This document shows positions 46,431-54,994 of a stretch of 64,000 nt of DNA, one piece after another. This DNA is from Acidobacteriota bacterium (GTDB lineage Bacteria; Acidobacteriota; Thermoanaerobaculia; Multivoradales; J023): the NCBI GenBank assembly GCA_029263395.1, contig JAJCXO010000004.1, forward strand, positions 1 to 64,000, read 5' to 3'. The notes under the pieces were generated by a model. That model saw only the letters and a list, made by a program, of their open reading frames with translations, made no database searches and was not told the DNA's origin. Position 1 is the stretch's first letter. Every line of letters begins with the position of its first letter. A program made the position numbers and the translations under genes.

Positions 46431-49403
46431 TTACTGGCCACCGGAAGCGTCGCCTGACGCTTTCGTGGCCATCTCGGGTGACGGTTTGAGCACCCCGAGT
46501 ACGTAGCGTTCCGGATTTAGATAACGCTGAGCCGTCTGCCTTAGACTTTCGGGAGTAATGCTTTCCACCAAGTCGTCGAACTCCAGTAGTTGACGAGGGT
46601 CCTGATTCCTGGAGTAGTAGGACTGGAGTCCGCCGAGCCAAAAACCATTTTCTTTGAGGCTGGTCTCCCGTTGCCGACGTTGATTCTCTTGAATGCGGTC
46701 GATGTAACTCTGTTCGACGCCGTTCGCCTTGAACGACTCGATCTCATCGAAGACCGTCTGTACCAGCTTGTCCACCTCGTCAGGGGAGCAGCCGAAACGG
46801 ATCGACATGCTGTACTGCTCACGCGGCCGCCAAGAAATGCCACCGCCCACCGACGCGCCATAAGTGGCCCCGAGATCTTCACGCAAGATTTCGCGCAGAC
46901 GAATTTGAAGGGCGCGAGCAAGGCTGGAAAGCAAGTGCTGCTGCTCACGGTTCCATTCGGACTCACCTGAAAAGATCAGGCTGACCGAGGCCTTCGGCTC
47001 CATCCCTTGTTCGACTTCGAACTCGACGACTTTTGTGGGTCGTTGGACTCCAATGTCACGCCAGGTCTCATGGCGTTTGCTCGAGGGCAGGCTGGCGACG
47101 TACTGCTCGACCAATGGCTTGATCGCTTCAGGCTCGAAGTTGCCGACGATGATGAAGGTGAAGTCAGAGGTGTCCGCGAAGCGCTCACGATAGACCGCCA
47201 GGGCGGCCTCGGGATCGATCTGCTCGAGCGTGTCTTCGGTCAACGGCTGACGCCTGGGATGGCCTTGGGACAAGGCCTCGTTGAGTTTGTCGCCAAACAC
47301 TGCACCGGGGCGGCTGAGTCGATTCTGCACCACAATGCGCAGTTTCGACATCAGCGATTCGAACGCTTGTTGCTCGAGTCGAGGCGCAGTCAGCCGGAGG
47401 TGGAGAAGCTGGAACATGGTTTCCAGGTCCTGCGGCGAGGCGAAGCCATTGACGCCTTCTTCGAGCTCGTTGATGTAGGCCTGGGCGGATGCCACGGTGC
47501 CAGTTAGAGCCTTGCTGAGCTCAATTTGGCTGAACTCGCCGAGACCACTTTCACCGAGGATCGATGTGGCGAAGGAGGCAGAGTCGTAGTGCTCATCATC
47601 CACTACCGAATGGCCACCCGGACTGAAGCCGCTGACCGCAACCTGATCGTTCTGAAAGTCGGTCGGTTTGAGCACGACCCGGATACCGTTGGAGAGCTTC
47701 CATTCTGTGACGCCGAGTTCGTCGATTGTGGATTCCGCGGTGACTTTGCCAGCAGTCGGTAGCTCGGCGAGGAGTGGAGCATCGAGCACGCGGTCGACGA
47801 ACGGTTCAATCTCGGCGGTGGCCATGGTGTCGAACACCGTCAGCAGCTGTTGCTCGTCCGGCAACGTTGCCTTGTCCTTGTCCGGCGCGCTAACCACAAT
47901 CACGCGGTTCTCGTCGGTGATCCACTGGCGAGCGCGCTGGTTGATCTCTTCGAGCTCGATCTCCGGCAGAAAGCGTCGGACCATTTCGAGCTCAACTTCG
48001 ATACCAGGTGTGGATTCGCCTTCCAAATACGCCCGCACCAGCTCAGAGGCCAGCGGGCCCGAACGTACCTTGTCGCGTTCGCGGTAGGCTTGCTCGTAAC
48101 CGCGCTCGATATTGGTTTTGCTGCGGTCGAGTTCAGTTTGGGTGAAGCCGTGGCGATCGACCCGCTCAACTTCGGTCAGCAAGGCTTCGAGACCGGAAAG
48201 TACTTCTCCTTCTCGCACTCGAGCCTGCTGCGAAAAGATGCTCGCCGAGCGGGCGAAGGGACTCATGTTAGAAACGCCGTAGAGAAAGGGAGGCTCCGCT
48301 TCTTGGGTCAGTTCGTTCAGGCGGTCATTGAGCATGCCATGGTAAAGCGATTCCACGAGTGAGGCACGATAGTTTCCGAAGTCGCCCTGGGGAGTGGCTG
48401 AGTGTTTGTAATGGACCGAGACCGTGGTGCCGGAGAGCTCGGTATCGGTGGTGATCGAGAATAACGTCTCGGAATGTCCCGGGACTTCGAAGACCTCCCG
48501 CGGGCGTGGCTTCTTGGCCGCCGGGATGTGCGAAAAGTGCTTGCGGATCAGACTCTCGATCCGATCGCCGTCGAAATCTCCGACCGCTACGACCGCCATC
48601 AGTTCGGGGCGATACCAATCGCGATAGAAGCGTCGCAAGGCGTCGTGGGTGGCGTCGCTGATGCTCTCGGGAGTTCCGATTGGCAAGCGTTCGGCATATC
48701 GGGCATCCTTGAGGATAACCGGGAACTGCGCATCGCGTAAGCGGGCGCCTGCGCCACGACCCTGGCGCCACTCTTCGATGACGACGCCACGCTCTTTGTC
48801 GATTTCCTCGCCGTCGAACGAGATGCCATGGGCCCAATCTTCGAGGATCTGAAACGCGGTATCGACGATGGCGGGATCGTCGGTGGGGATCTTGAGCATG
48901 TACACCGTCTCATCGAAGCTGGTGTAGGCGTTGAGATCCGGACCGAACGACAAGCCGATCGATTCGAGGTAATCGACGAGCTCCTGTTTCTCGAAGTTGC
49001 GGGTGCCGTTGAACGCCATATGCTCGACGAAGTGAGCCAATCCCAGCTGGTCTTCGTCTTCTAGAATCGAGCCAGCGTTGACCACCAGGCGCAACTCGGC
49101 GCGTTCTTCGGGGCGGTGATTGGTTCGAATGTAGTAGGTGAAACCGTTGTCGAATTTGCCGGTACGGATGGCAGGAGTTGGTGGGATGGCAGCGTCGAGC
49201 GCACCGGCTGCGATGCGGCGTGCCTGCTCGAGAGGTATCTCTTCAGCAGTGTGCAGAGGCGCTGAACTGGCTGAGACAGCCGGGGTGTCCGGGGCCAGGC
49301 TCGGCGTGGGAGCGCCGGTGCAGGCAGCAAACGTGAGGAGGAGGGCGGGGAGCAAGCAGGAAGCGAATATGCGGAGGGCGGCAAGACGGTTCAGAATGTT
49401 CAT
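46431..49403 (-). CDS. M16-family zinc metallopeptidase lipoprotein (two M16 units)
   Basis: A 990-residue lipoprotein with the lipobox 'FAAC' (Cys 28). The N-terminal M16 unit has the inverted zinc motif HxxEH as 'HFVEH' at residues 124-128 and the distal Glu in 'ERGVVIEEW'. A second, inactive M16 unit fills the C-terminal half ('FTFIIVGNFEPEAIKPLVEQYVASLP'). The layout matches PqqL/pitrilysin-like peptidases of about 930 residues. It probably degrades peptides in the periplasm or at the outer membrane. It is a single gene; a long hairpin lies 40 bp upstream of its start. Confidence 0.93.
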   Translation of the reverse strand: MNILNRLAALRIFASCLLPALLLTFAACTGAPTPSLAPDTPAVSASSAPLHTAEEIPLEQARRIAAGALDAAIPPTPAIRTGKFDNGFTYYIRTNHRPEERAELRLVVNAGSILEDEDQLGLAHFVEHMAFNGTRNFEKQELVDYLESIGLSFGPDLNAYTSFDETVYMLKIPTDDPAIVDTAFQILEDWAHGISFDGEEIDKERGVVIEEWRQGRGAGARLRDAQFPVILKDARYAERLPIGTPESISDATHDALRRFYRDWYRPELMAVVAVGDFDGDRIESLIRKHFSHIPAAKKPRPREVFEVPGHSETLFSITTDTELSGTTVSVHYKHSATPQGDFGNYRASLVESLYHGMLNDRLNELTQEAEPPFLYGVSNMSPFARSASIFSQQARVREGEVLSGLEALLTEVERVDRHGFTQTELDRSKTNIERGYEQAYRERDKVRSGPLASELVRAYLEGESTPGIEVELEMVRRFLPEIELEEINQRARQWITDENRVIVVSAPDKDKATLPDEQQLLTVFDTMATAEIEPFVDRVLDAPLLAELPTAGKVTAESTIDELGVTEWKLSNGIRVVLKPTDFQNDQVAVSGFSPGGHSVVDDEHYDSASFATSILGESGLGEFSQIELSKALTGTVASAQAYINELEEGVNGFASPQDLETMFQLLHLRLTAPRLEQQAFESLMSKLRIVVQNRLSRPGAVFGDKLNEALSQGHPRRQPLTEDTLEQIDPEAALAVYRERFADTSDFTFIIVGNFEPEAIKPLVEQYVASLPSSKRHETWRDIGVQRPTKVVEFEVEQGMEPKASVSLIFSGESEWNREQQHLLSSLARALQIRLREILREDLGATYGASVGGGISWRPREQYSMSIRFGCSPDEVDKLVQTVFDEIESFKANGVEQSYIDRIQENQRRQRETSLKENGFWLGGLQSYYSRNQDPRQLLEFDDLVESITPESLRQTAQRYLNPERYVLGVLKPSPEMATKASGDASGGQ

Positions 49404-49440
49404 AAACCCATTTTAGCTATCGTTTGCTGCTCTGGGCGGA

Positions 49441-49481
49441 AGCTCGAATGCAACGAGGGGCGATTCGCCCCTCGTCGAGCT
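49441..49481. promoter_or_regulatory. Long imperfect palindrome upstream of the M16 gene
   Basis: The core reads ACGAGGGGCGA-T-TCGCCCCTCGT, an 11-bp perfect arm pair centred near 49464. It is flanked by AGCTCG (49441-49446) and CGAGCT (49476-49481) with an unpaired AATGCA on one side only. With no T-run on either strand it could be an operator, a cruciform or a leader hairpin. Confidence 0.45.
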
Positions 49482-49527
49482 GGCAGAACACTGGCCAACC
49501 CGTACCTGATCAGTCTTGTCGAGCTGC

Positions 49528-49862
49528 TCAGTCTTGTCTACCACGCTGGCTAGAAACCCACGGCTCCCAGACACCGAATGTTCGCATAGCCTGCTCCAGG
49601 TTGGTCGCTTCGATCAGCGCTTGGATTTCAGCACGACTCTGGCGGTGCCAGTCGACATCCATCTCAATGAAATCGTCGGTGAAGGCGTTGATGAGGCTTG
49701 GATTGTTTGGACAGCATGTAGGATATCGAAAAAGTCGGCTGGATAGATGGTGTGTCCAGCGTACGGCCACCTTGATGGAACGGAGTCGGGCTTCAGTGGA
49801 AACGCGGCAATGAGAAACTGGTGGGCACGGCGGGGGCGCTGGCTAGTCTTGGTGTTGGTCAC
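49528..49862 (-). pseudogene. Possible frameshifted gene remnant
   Basis: One minus-strand frame (49614-49862) contains 'WPYAGHTIYPADFFDILHAV'. A second (49528-49770) contains 'LINAFTDDFIEMDVDWHRQS' and 'AEIQALIEATNLEQAMRTFG'. Both look protein-like and join near 49715, as if one gene had lost frame. I do not recognise the family. The region overlaps the likely start of the TatT-like gene, so this may be chance. Confidence 0.3.
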
Positions 49863-50694
49863 CGTGCTTACTGCCGGGACGAGTCTGGGCGAGTCGCTGG
49901 AGCACCGTGGCGATCGAGCGTTTAGTCAGCGCTCTGATGGCTTCCTGGAGACTGATCTTCCGAACGCCGAGGCAGTCGAGCGTGCGATCGCAGCGTATGA
50001 GGAGGCTTTGGCGAACGAACCCAAGAACGTTGATCTCCATGTCAAGCTGATGGACGCGCTGTATTTCCAAGGTTATTACGTGCTCGAAGATCGTCGGCTT
50101 CAGCGAGAGATCTTCGATCGTGTTGTTGCGCTGGCGACGCAGGCCGTCGAATTGGTTGGCGAGGAAGCTGGAGCTGGAAGCAGATTGGCCGAGCAGACTC
50201 CAGAGCAGCAGGCTGCCGCACTGCAGGAGATTCCTGGTGCTGCTGCTGCGCACTTTTGGAGTGCCAAGGGCTGGGGTTTGTGGGGGGTTACGCACCATCC
50301 ATTGAGTGCGGTGCGCAAAGGCGTGGCCGGCAGGGTCCGGAAGCATTCCGAGATCGCCAGGCTGCTCAACGAGGAATACGAGGATGCTGGAGGCTTGCGG
50401 TTCTTGGGACAGCTACACGCCGCGGCGCCCAGGGTGCCTCTGATTACTGGTTGGGTTGATCGTCCACTCGGTTTACGTTTGTTACGTCGGGCAGTGGATC
50501 TGTCGCGCAATGATCCAAGAAATCTATGGTTCCTTGCCGAGGCGATTCTCGAGCACGATGAGGAGCACCGCAATGAGGCGTTGGCTCTGCTGCGTGAGCT
50601 CGACCGTGAGTGTCCCCATGCCGAAGAACTGGTCGAGCACACTGAAACACTCGTGCTTGCCCGTCAACGGCTTGTCGAGCTTGGGGAAGACTGA
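49810..50694 (+). CDS. TRAP transporter TatT-like component protein
   Basis: The protein has 294 residues from ATG 49810. A basic N-terminus and signal helix ('WLVLVLVTVLTAGTSLG') precede an all-helical TPR-like domain. Family-type segments are 'AHFWSAKGWGLWGVTHHPLSAVRKGVAGRV', 'GGLRFLGQLHAAAPRVPLITGWVD' and 'ECPHAEELVEHTETL'. TatT proteins are periplasmic trimers associated with TRAP uptake systems in spirochaetes. No TRAP permease or binding protein is nearby, so the role here is open. An earlier GTG at 49747 is possible but less likely. Confidence 0.72.
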   Translation: MRNWWARRGRWLVLVLVTVLTAGTSLGESLEHRGDRAFSQRSDGFLETDLPNAEAVERAIAAYEEALANEPKNVDLHVKLMDALYFQGYYVLEDRRLQREIFDRVVALATQAVELVGEEAGAGSRLAEQTPEQQAAALQEIPGAAAAHFWSAKGWGLWGVTHHPLSAVRKGVAGRVRKHSEIARLLNEEYEDAGGLRFLGQLHAAAPRVPLITGWVDRPLGLRLLRRAVDLSRNDPRNLWFLAEAILEHDEEHRNEALALLRELDRECPHAEELVEHTETLVLARQRLVELGED

Positions 50695-50704
50695 GCCGTG
50701 AAGC

Positions 50705-51730
50705 TCAGAAGATAGACAGACCGGTTTGGGTCGTCAGGAACTCGAGGGCTTTGGTGCCGGCTAGCGAGTTGCCGCTGGCGTTGAGTCTTGGAGACCAGAC
50801 CGCAGTGCTGAAGGCGCCGGGCATGACTGCCACGATACCGCCACCCACCCCACTCTTGCCCGGCAAACCGACGCGGTACGCAAAGTCGCCCACGGCGTCG
50901 TAGGTGCCACAGGTCAAGAGCAGAGAGTTGATGTACTTGGCCTGATTGGAGGTTGTGATCTGCTCGCGGAGGATCGGCGAAATTCCACCATTGGCCAGAA
51001 AGCCGACGGCCCGTGCCAGGTCAAGACAGCTCATCGACAGTGAACAATGATGGAAGTAGGCTTCGAGGACGGCCTCCGGAGCATTGTCCAGGTTGCCGAA
51101 ATCTTTCAAGAAGTGGGCCATTGCCGCATTGCGGTGGCCCGTTGCTTGTTCTGATGCTGCGACCGCGGTATCGAAGTTTATTGTGGGATTTCCTGCCAGT
51201 GAGCGCACGAATTCGAGCACGGTCTGGCGAGCGTCGCCAAGATAGTTGAGGATTACGTCAGTGACCACCAGGGCGCCAGCGTTGATGAAGGGGTTGCGCG
51301 GTATTCCACACTCATGTTCGAGCTGCACCAATGAGTTGAATGGGTTGCCAGAGGGCTCTCGGCCAACGCGTTTCCACAAACTATCGCCTGCCAACTGCAT
51401 CGCTAGGGTCAAGGTAAAAACCTTGGAGATACTCTGGACCGAGAAGCACTGTTCGGCGGCTCCAACCGTGGCCCACGCGCTCGTCTTCTGATCAGCCTGG
51501 TCCAGGCCAGGACTGTTGGGACAAGTACTGTGGGGACTAGTACTGTGCGGACTAGTACTGTGCGGACCCGTCTTTGGCCCGCTGCGTAAGCCGCTCATCG
51601 GGACAATCGCCATGCCGAATTGATCGGGCGGAATCCTTGCTAGCTCTGGGATATAGCTCGCGACCGTCCCTTGGCCGATTTCAGTGTCGACCTCTCGACG
51701 GATGGACTCGAGGATGGGTTGGAAGTCCAT
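50705..51730 (-). CDS. glsA: Glutaminase A
   Basis: A 341-residue glutaminase of the serine beta-lactamase-like fold, converting glutamine to glutamate and ammonia. The catalytic Ser-x-x-Lys is in 'FSVQSISKVFTL'. Further family blocks are 'RNPFINAGALVVTDVI', 'GHRNAAMAHFLKDFGN', 'SCLDLARAVGFLANGG' and 'GDFAYRVGLPGKSGVGGGIVAVMPG'. I start at ATG 51730; the frame extends to a TTG at 51751. The usual length is near 305; the extra residues are an insertion before the catalytic motif, built partly from a PHSTS repeat and probably an exposed loop. Confidence 0.93.
   Translation of the reverse strand: MDFQPILESIRREVDTEIGQGTVASYIPELARIPPDQFGMAIVPMSGLRSGPKTGPHSTSPHSTSPHSTCPNSPGLDQADQKTSAWATVGAAEQCFSVQSISKVFTLTLAMQLAGDSLWKRVGREPSGNPFNSLVQLEHECGIPRNPFINAGALVVTDVILNYLGDARQTVLEFVRSLAGNPTINFDTAVAASEQATGHRNAAMAHFLKDFGNLDNAPEAVLEAYFHHCSLSMSCLDLARAVGFLANGGISPILREQITTSNQAKYINSLLLTCGTYDAVGDFAYRVGLPGKSGVGGGIVAVMPGAFSTAVWSPRLNASGNSLAGTKALEFLTTQTGLSIF
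51518..51562. repeat. Three 15-bp tandem repeats inside the glutaminase gene
   Basis: Units at 51518, 51533 and 51548 follow GGACTAGTACTGTGC and encode repeated HSTSP/HSTCP on the minus strand. They lie in a loop insertion between the N-terminal helices and the catalytic Ser-x-x-Lys, and keep the frame. Confidence 0.85.
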
Positions 51731-51941
51731 AGTCTTGTGACATCCTAACAAGGCTGCGTTTCAGACAGCGACACTTTGGCCGGCGTCTTCTAGGGGTTGG
51801 GCAGCCTTCGCTCCAGTGATGTCTCAACCCGGTTGGTGATGCCATCGATTCTCGGCGACATTGTTGACATCCAATAGGCTGATACGGTCCGTACCGAGCC
51901 TAGAAGCTATTTTGCGTTTGCAACCCAATTGGAGACTGATC

Positions 51942-52601
51942 ATGTCGAGATTGTCTGCTTGTCTAGCCGTTGCGCTTTTTGTGGTCCTGCCAGCTCCGGT
52001 CTCGTTGGCTGCACAAATCCTAGCGGACGGAGAGTTCGAATTACTGTTTTCGAATGGCCCCGGGACACCAAACTTCAACTCTGCTATTACGTTGTCTCAC
52101 ATCGTGCCGGCGGATCTTGGACCGACGACCGGGCGTCACCTGATCCTCAGCTTGCGCGACTCGAGTCGCCCCGATCAATTCTGTGATCCAGACGATCCGT
52201 CTGGTGGCCTTTTCGATGGTTGTGCGACTGTGGACTGGCCGTTTCCCGGCCGTCGAGGGATCAATCTCCTCGGACTGACCTTGGATTCCGGTAATCAGAC
52301 GTTGCATCTTCGGATGTCTGATGAGTTGGCCGATGAGCCCGAACCTGACGGGCCTTGAGATCACTCTGGAGTGGGCGGGTCCGCCCACCTGTGGAGTGGC
52401 ATACTTCCAGCAGACATCGTCGCGGGTAGCATGCTGCTCATCGACTTGACGATGACCAAGTTCGAAGGCCCCGATGTGATGATTGCTTACGAAGTGCGTG
52501 TGGAAGAGGTCGCGCTGTTCGAGGATAGCTTCGAGAGTGGTGACACGCTGGCTTGGTCTAGCACCGTGCCTGAAGTTTTTGGTCAAACTCAAGAGAATTG
52601 A
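51942..52601 (+). pseudogene. Secreted protein with C-terminal FESGDT-type tail, interrupted by TGA
   Basis: From ATG 51942 a signal peptide ('LSACLAVALFVVLPAPVSLA') leads to 'ILADGEFELLFSN', a Cys-pair loop 'FCDPDDPSGGLFDGC' and 'LHLRMSDELADEPEPDGP', then TGA at 52356-52358. The same frame continues with 'DHSGVGGSAHLWSGILPADI', 'MLLIDLTMTKFEGPDVMIAY' and ends 'FEDSFESGDTLAWSSTVPEV', a tail common in exported acidobacterial proteins. The +1 frame around 52345-52380 also reads plausibly ('NLTGLEITLEWAG'), so two compensating frameshifts are an alternative. Either way the gene looks broken. Function unknown. Confidence 0.6.
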
Positions 52602-52697
52602 CCGTGTGCTGCTGGGTGCAAGTCCAGACGCATGATCGAAGAGATTGTCGACAGGGGAGCTGCGGATCTACCTTAGCTGACTGTAGCCTCGGCAGGC

Positions 52698-53299
52698 ATG
52701 GGCGTTATCGACAGTTCGGCAGGCGTTTTCCTCCGCGAGATCCAGCGTGAGTTTCTCGACGGTCTGCCGCAGCGTGTGCGTGAGATGGAGACGTTGTGAT
52801 CTCTGCTGGTGTCAAGTAAGGCCACGGGCGACGTACTTGTGACGCTACATCGTCATGCCCACACGATGTCGGGCGAAGGTGCCACCTTTGGTTTTCACTG
52901 GGTCAGCCAAGCCGCGCAGGTGATGGAGGAGGCACTCAAGGAACTGATCGACCATCAAGAAGCGTCTGCGTGAAACTGATGTGTTGAGTCGCTATGGTTG
53001 TGACGAGTTCGCGGTTAGTGTTGCCGGGGACCACGGCTGCCGACGCTATGCGCTTAATGGAGGATGTGGCATCGAGCTTCGCTCAACTGAGTCACATCAC
53101 CGGCAATCAACGACTCTCGACCACGATCAGTTGCGGCATCTCGAGTTTCCCCGAATACCCTGAAGCTGAGCTGCTGACCGAGGCGGCGGACCAGACACTT
53201 TATCGCGCCAAATGCCAAGGCAAGGGGCGAGTTGAAGTGAGTGGCGAGGGTGACGATCAAAGCGATGGATCGCGGTCGTCTGCGCCTGTAGGTCGATAG
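52698..53299 (+). pseudogene. Remnant of an Hpt-GGDEF signalling protein
   Basis: One frame gives 'FLREIQREFLDGLPQRVREMETL', TGA (52797-52799), then 'SLLVSSKATGDVLVTLHRHA', 'HTMSGEGATFGFHWVSQAAQ', a histidine phosphotransfer domain with the phospho-His in 'HAHTMSG'. It is followed by the second half of a diguanylate cyclase: 'RETDVLSRYGCDEFA' (GGDEF degraded to GCDEF), a one-base insertion, then 'LVLPGTTAADAMRLMEDVAS' and 'TTISCGISSFPEYPEAEL'. The expected middle (receiver and first half of GGDEF) is missing. The parent would have been a response regulator making cyclic di-GMP. Confidence 0.75.
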
Positions 53300-53346
53300 C
53301 CTATCGGGTTGGCACTGTCTTGCGGTCAGTCATAGAGAGCGTTCCT

Positions 53347-54798
53347 TCAGACGATCGACCGCGCGACATCGGGTGGGCCTTCGAGCATCTCTGACAGGAT
53401 CTCTACGCCTTGCGCCACCAACTGGCGAGTTCTAGGCGTGCCGAGACAAATTCGGATGGCATGTGGTGCCGCTGCGCGACCGACGACGAACGCTTCTGCA
53501 GCGGTGACTGCAACTCCTCGGCGCCGGGCCTGGGTGACAAAGTCGTCGCTACGCCATGGCCGAGGCAGAGGCAGCCAAACATGTGAAGACGCTGCGTGCG
53601 AATCGGTGGGGAAGGCTCCAACTCGTGAATGAAAGAGCTGTCTGCGAGCGGCCGCCTCCCGTCTTTTCCAGGCCAAGGCTGCCTCGGCCTGGCCGTTCAC
53701 AATCCAGCGGCTTGCAATCTCTGCCATCAGCGGCGCGGCCATCCAGGTGAGGGCCGCGACATTGCCTTCGAGTCGCGCCATCAACGCCCTGGAGGCGCTA
53801 GGGTCCCTAGGAGCCAGCAGGTAACCAATGCGCAAGCCCGCCGTTAGATTTTTGGATGTACCGGTAAGGAAATAGCTGATTTCCGGCGCCAGGCTGCTGA
53901 TCGGTGGCGGCGCGTCTTCACTCAAGTAGGCATACGTATCGTCCTCGACGATCGCTACCCCGTGGAGTCTGGCGATCTCCGCGATCTCTTGTCGCCGTGC
54001 CTGGCCCATCACGACGCCGGTTGGGTTCTGGATCGTCGGCATACAATAAAGAGCCTTAGGGTTGCCACGCCGACACGCGGTCTCAAAGGCATCAGGCAAG
54101 AGACCGTCAGCGTCCATTGCAACGCCCTGCAGCCGCAACCCGAGGACGCCGGCCAAGGCTTTGATCCCGGGATAGGTGAGGTCTTCAGTCAGCACCAAAT
54201 CACCCTGCCCGGCGAGGCTGGCAAAGGTGATGGTCATGGCGTGTTGCGCTCCACCGCAGACAAGGATTCGATCGGGGTCTGCTGAGAGGCCACTGCGAGC
54301 AACCCATGTGGCGCCAGCGGCGCGGTGTTCGAGGGCTCCGGTCGTCGTGTACCCAGTGTGGATCAACCGACCATGATCACTCTCCGAAAGTTCTCGCAGT
54401 ACAACCGAAGCGTCAAGAATCGATGGGTCACCAACCGGTAGATTGAAATGGAAATCGACCGGTTGGGGCTGTCCAAGCGATTCTTGTTCGAACCGAGTCG
54501 TGTTTAGCTCGCGTCGCCGGACAAAGGTTCCACGACCAACCTCGCCTTCGGTCAAGCCCCGTCGATGGGCTTCGGCGTAGGCCCGCGAAATCGTCATCAC
54601 ATTGACGCTTAGGGACCGCGCAAGGTCGCGATGTGTGGGTAAGCGTTCACCGGGTCGGAGGCGCCCCGTCGCAATATCGTGGCCCAACAAATCTGCGATA
54701 GCCAGATATATCGGCCCTTGGGTCGCGAGTCGGTCCGGAAGCCAACGGTCTTCAGTTATCTCGGGTCGACGCTCGCTCAAGGGTGTGTTCCAGGTCAT
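53347..54798 (-). CDS. pdxR: MocR/PdxR-type GntR regulator with aminotransferase domain
   Basis: The protein has 483 residues from ATG 54798; the frame is open to 54996, but that part covers the promoter region. The N-terminal winged helix ('IYLAIADLLGHDIATGRLRPGERLPTHRDLARSL... TISRAYAEAHRRGL') is followed by a fold-type I aminotransferase domain with 'VCGGAQHAMTITFASL', 'TIQNPTGVV', 'EDDTYAYLS' and the PLP lysine in 'GTSKNLTAGLRIGY'. MocR proteins bind PLP and often control vitamin B6 genes. It is divergent from pdxST, 196 bp away, so it is very probably their regulator. Confidence 0.9.
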   Translation of the reverse strand: MTWNTPLSERRPEITEDRWLPDRLATQGPIYLAIADLLGHDIATGRLRPGERLPTHRDLARSLSVNVMTISRAYAEAHRRGLTEGEVGRGTFVRRRELNTTRFEQESLGQPQPVDFHFNLPVGDPSILDASVVLRELSESDHGRLIHTGYTTTGALEHRAAGATWVARSGLSADPDRILVCGGAQHAMTITFASLAGQGDLVLTEDLTYPGIKALAGVLGLRLQGVAMDADGLLPDAFETACRRGNPKALYCMPTIQNPTGVVMGQARRQEIAEIARLHGVAIVEDDTYAYLSEDAPPPISSLAPEISYFLTGTSKNLTAGLRIGYLLAPRDPSASRALMARLEGNVAALTWMAAPLMAEIASRWIVNGQAEAALAWKRREAAARRQLFHSRVGAFPTDSHAASSHVWLPLPRPWRSDDFVTQARRRGVAVTAAEAFVVGRAAAPHAIRICLGTPRTRQLVAQGVEILSEMLEGPPDVARSIV

Positions 54799-54855
54799 GA
54801 CGTTGAGATTCGGCGCAGCCGAATGGCTTTGGGCGGTGCGCGAAGGTCGAATTAC

Positions 54856-54971
54856 ATGCATGCAATATAACGGTTGATTCAACCAGAGGTCTATCTTATG
54901 CTCAAATATGCGAACAATTGGCGAAGTGACGAGCTGGTAGCTACCTTCCAGATCGTTTGAATGCATACAAT
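54856..54971. promoter_or_regulatory. Candidate PdxR operator region between pdxR and pdxS
   Basis: ATGCATGCAAT (54856-54866) and ATGCATACAAT (54961-54971) are direct repeats whose starts are exactly 105 bp apart, ten turns of B-DNA. Between them GGTTGA-T-TCAACC (54872-54884) is a perfect palindrome. MocR regulators bind direct repeats as head-to-tail dimers, so both kinds of site are candidates. The second repeat lies 24 bp before the pdxS ATG. Confidence 0.55.
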
Positions 54972-54994
54972 TCAGATCTAGAGACGAGGCGAAC

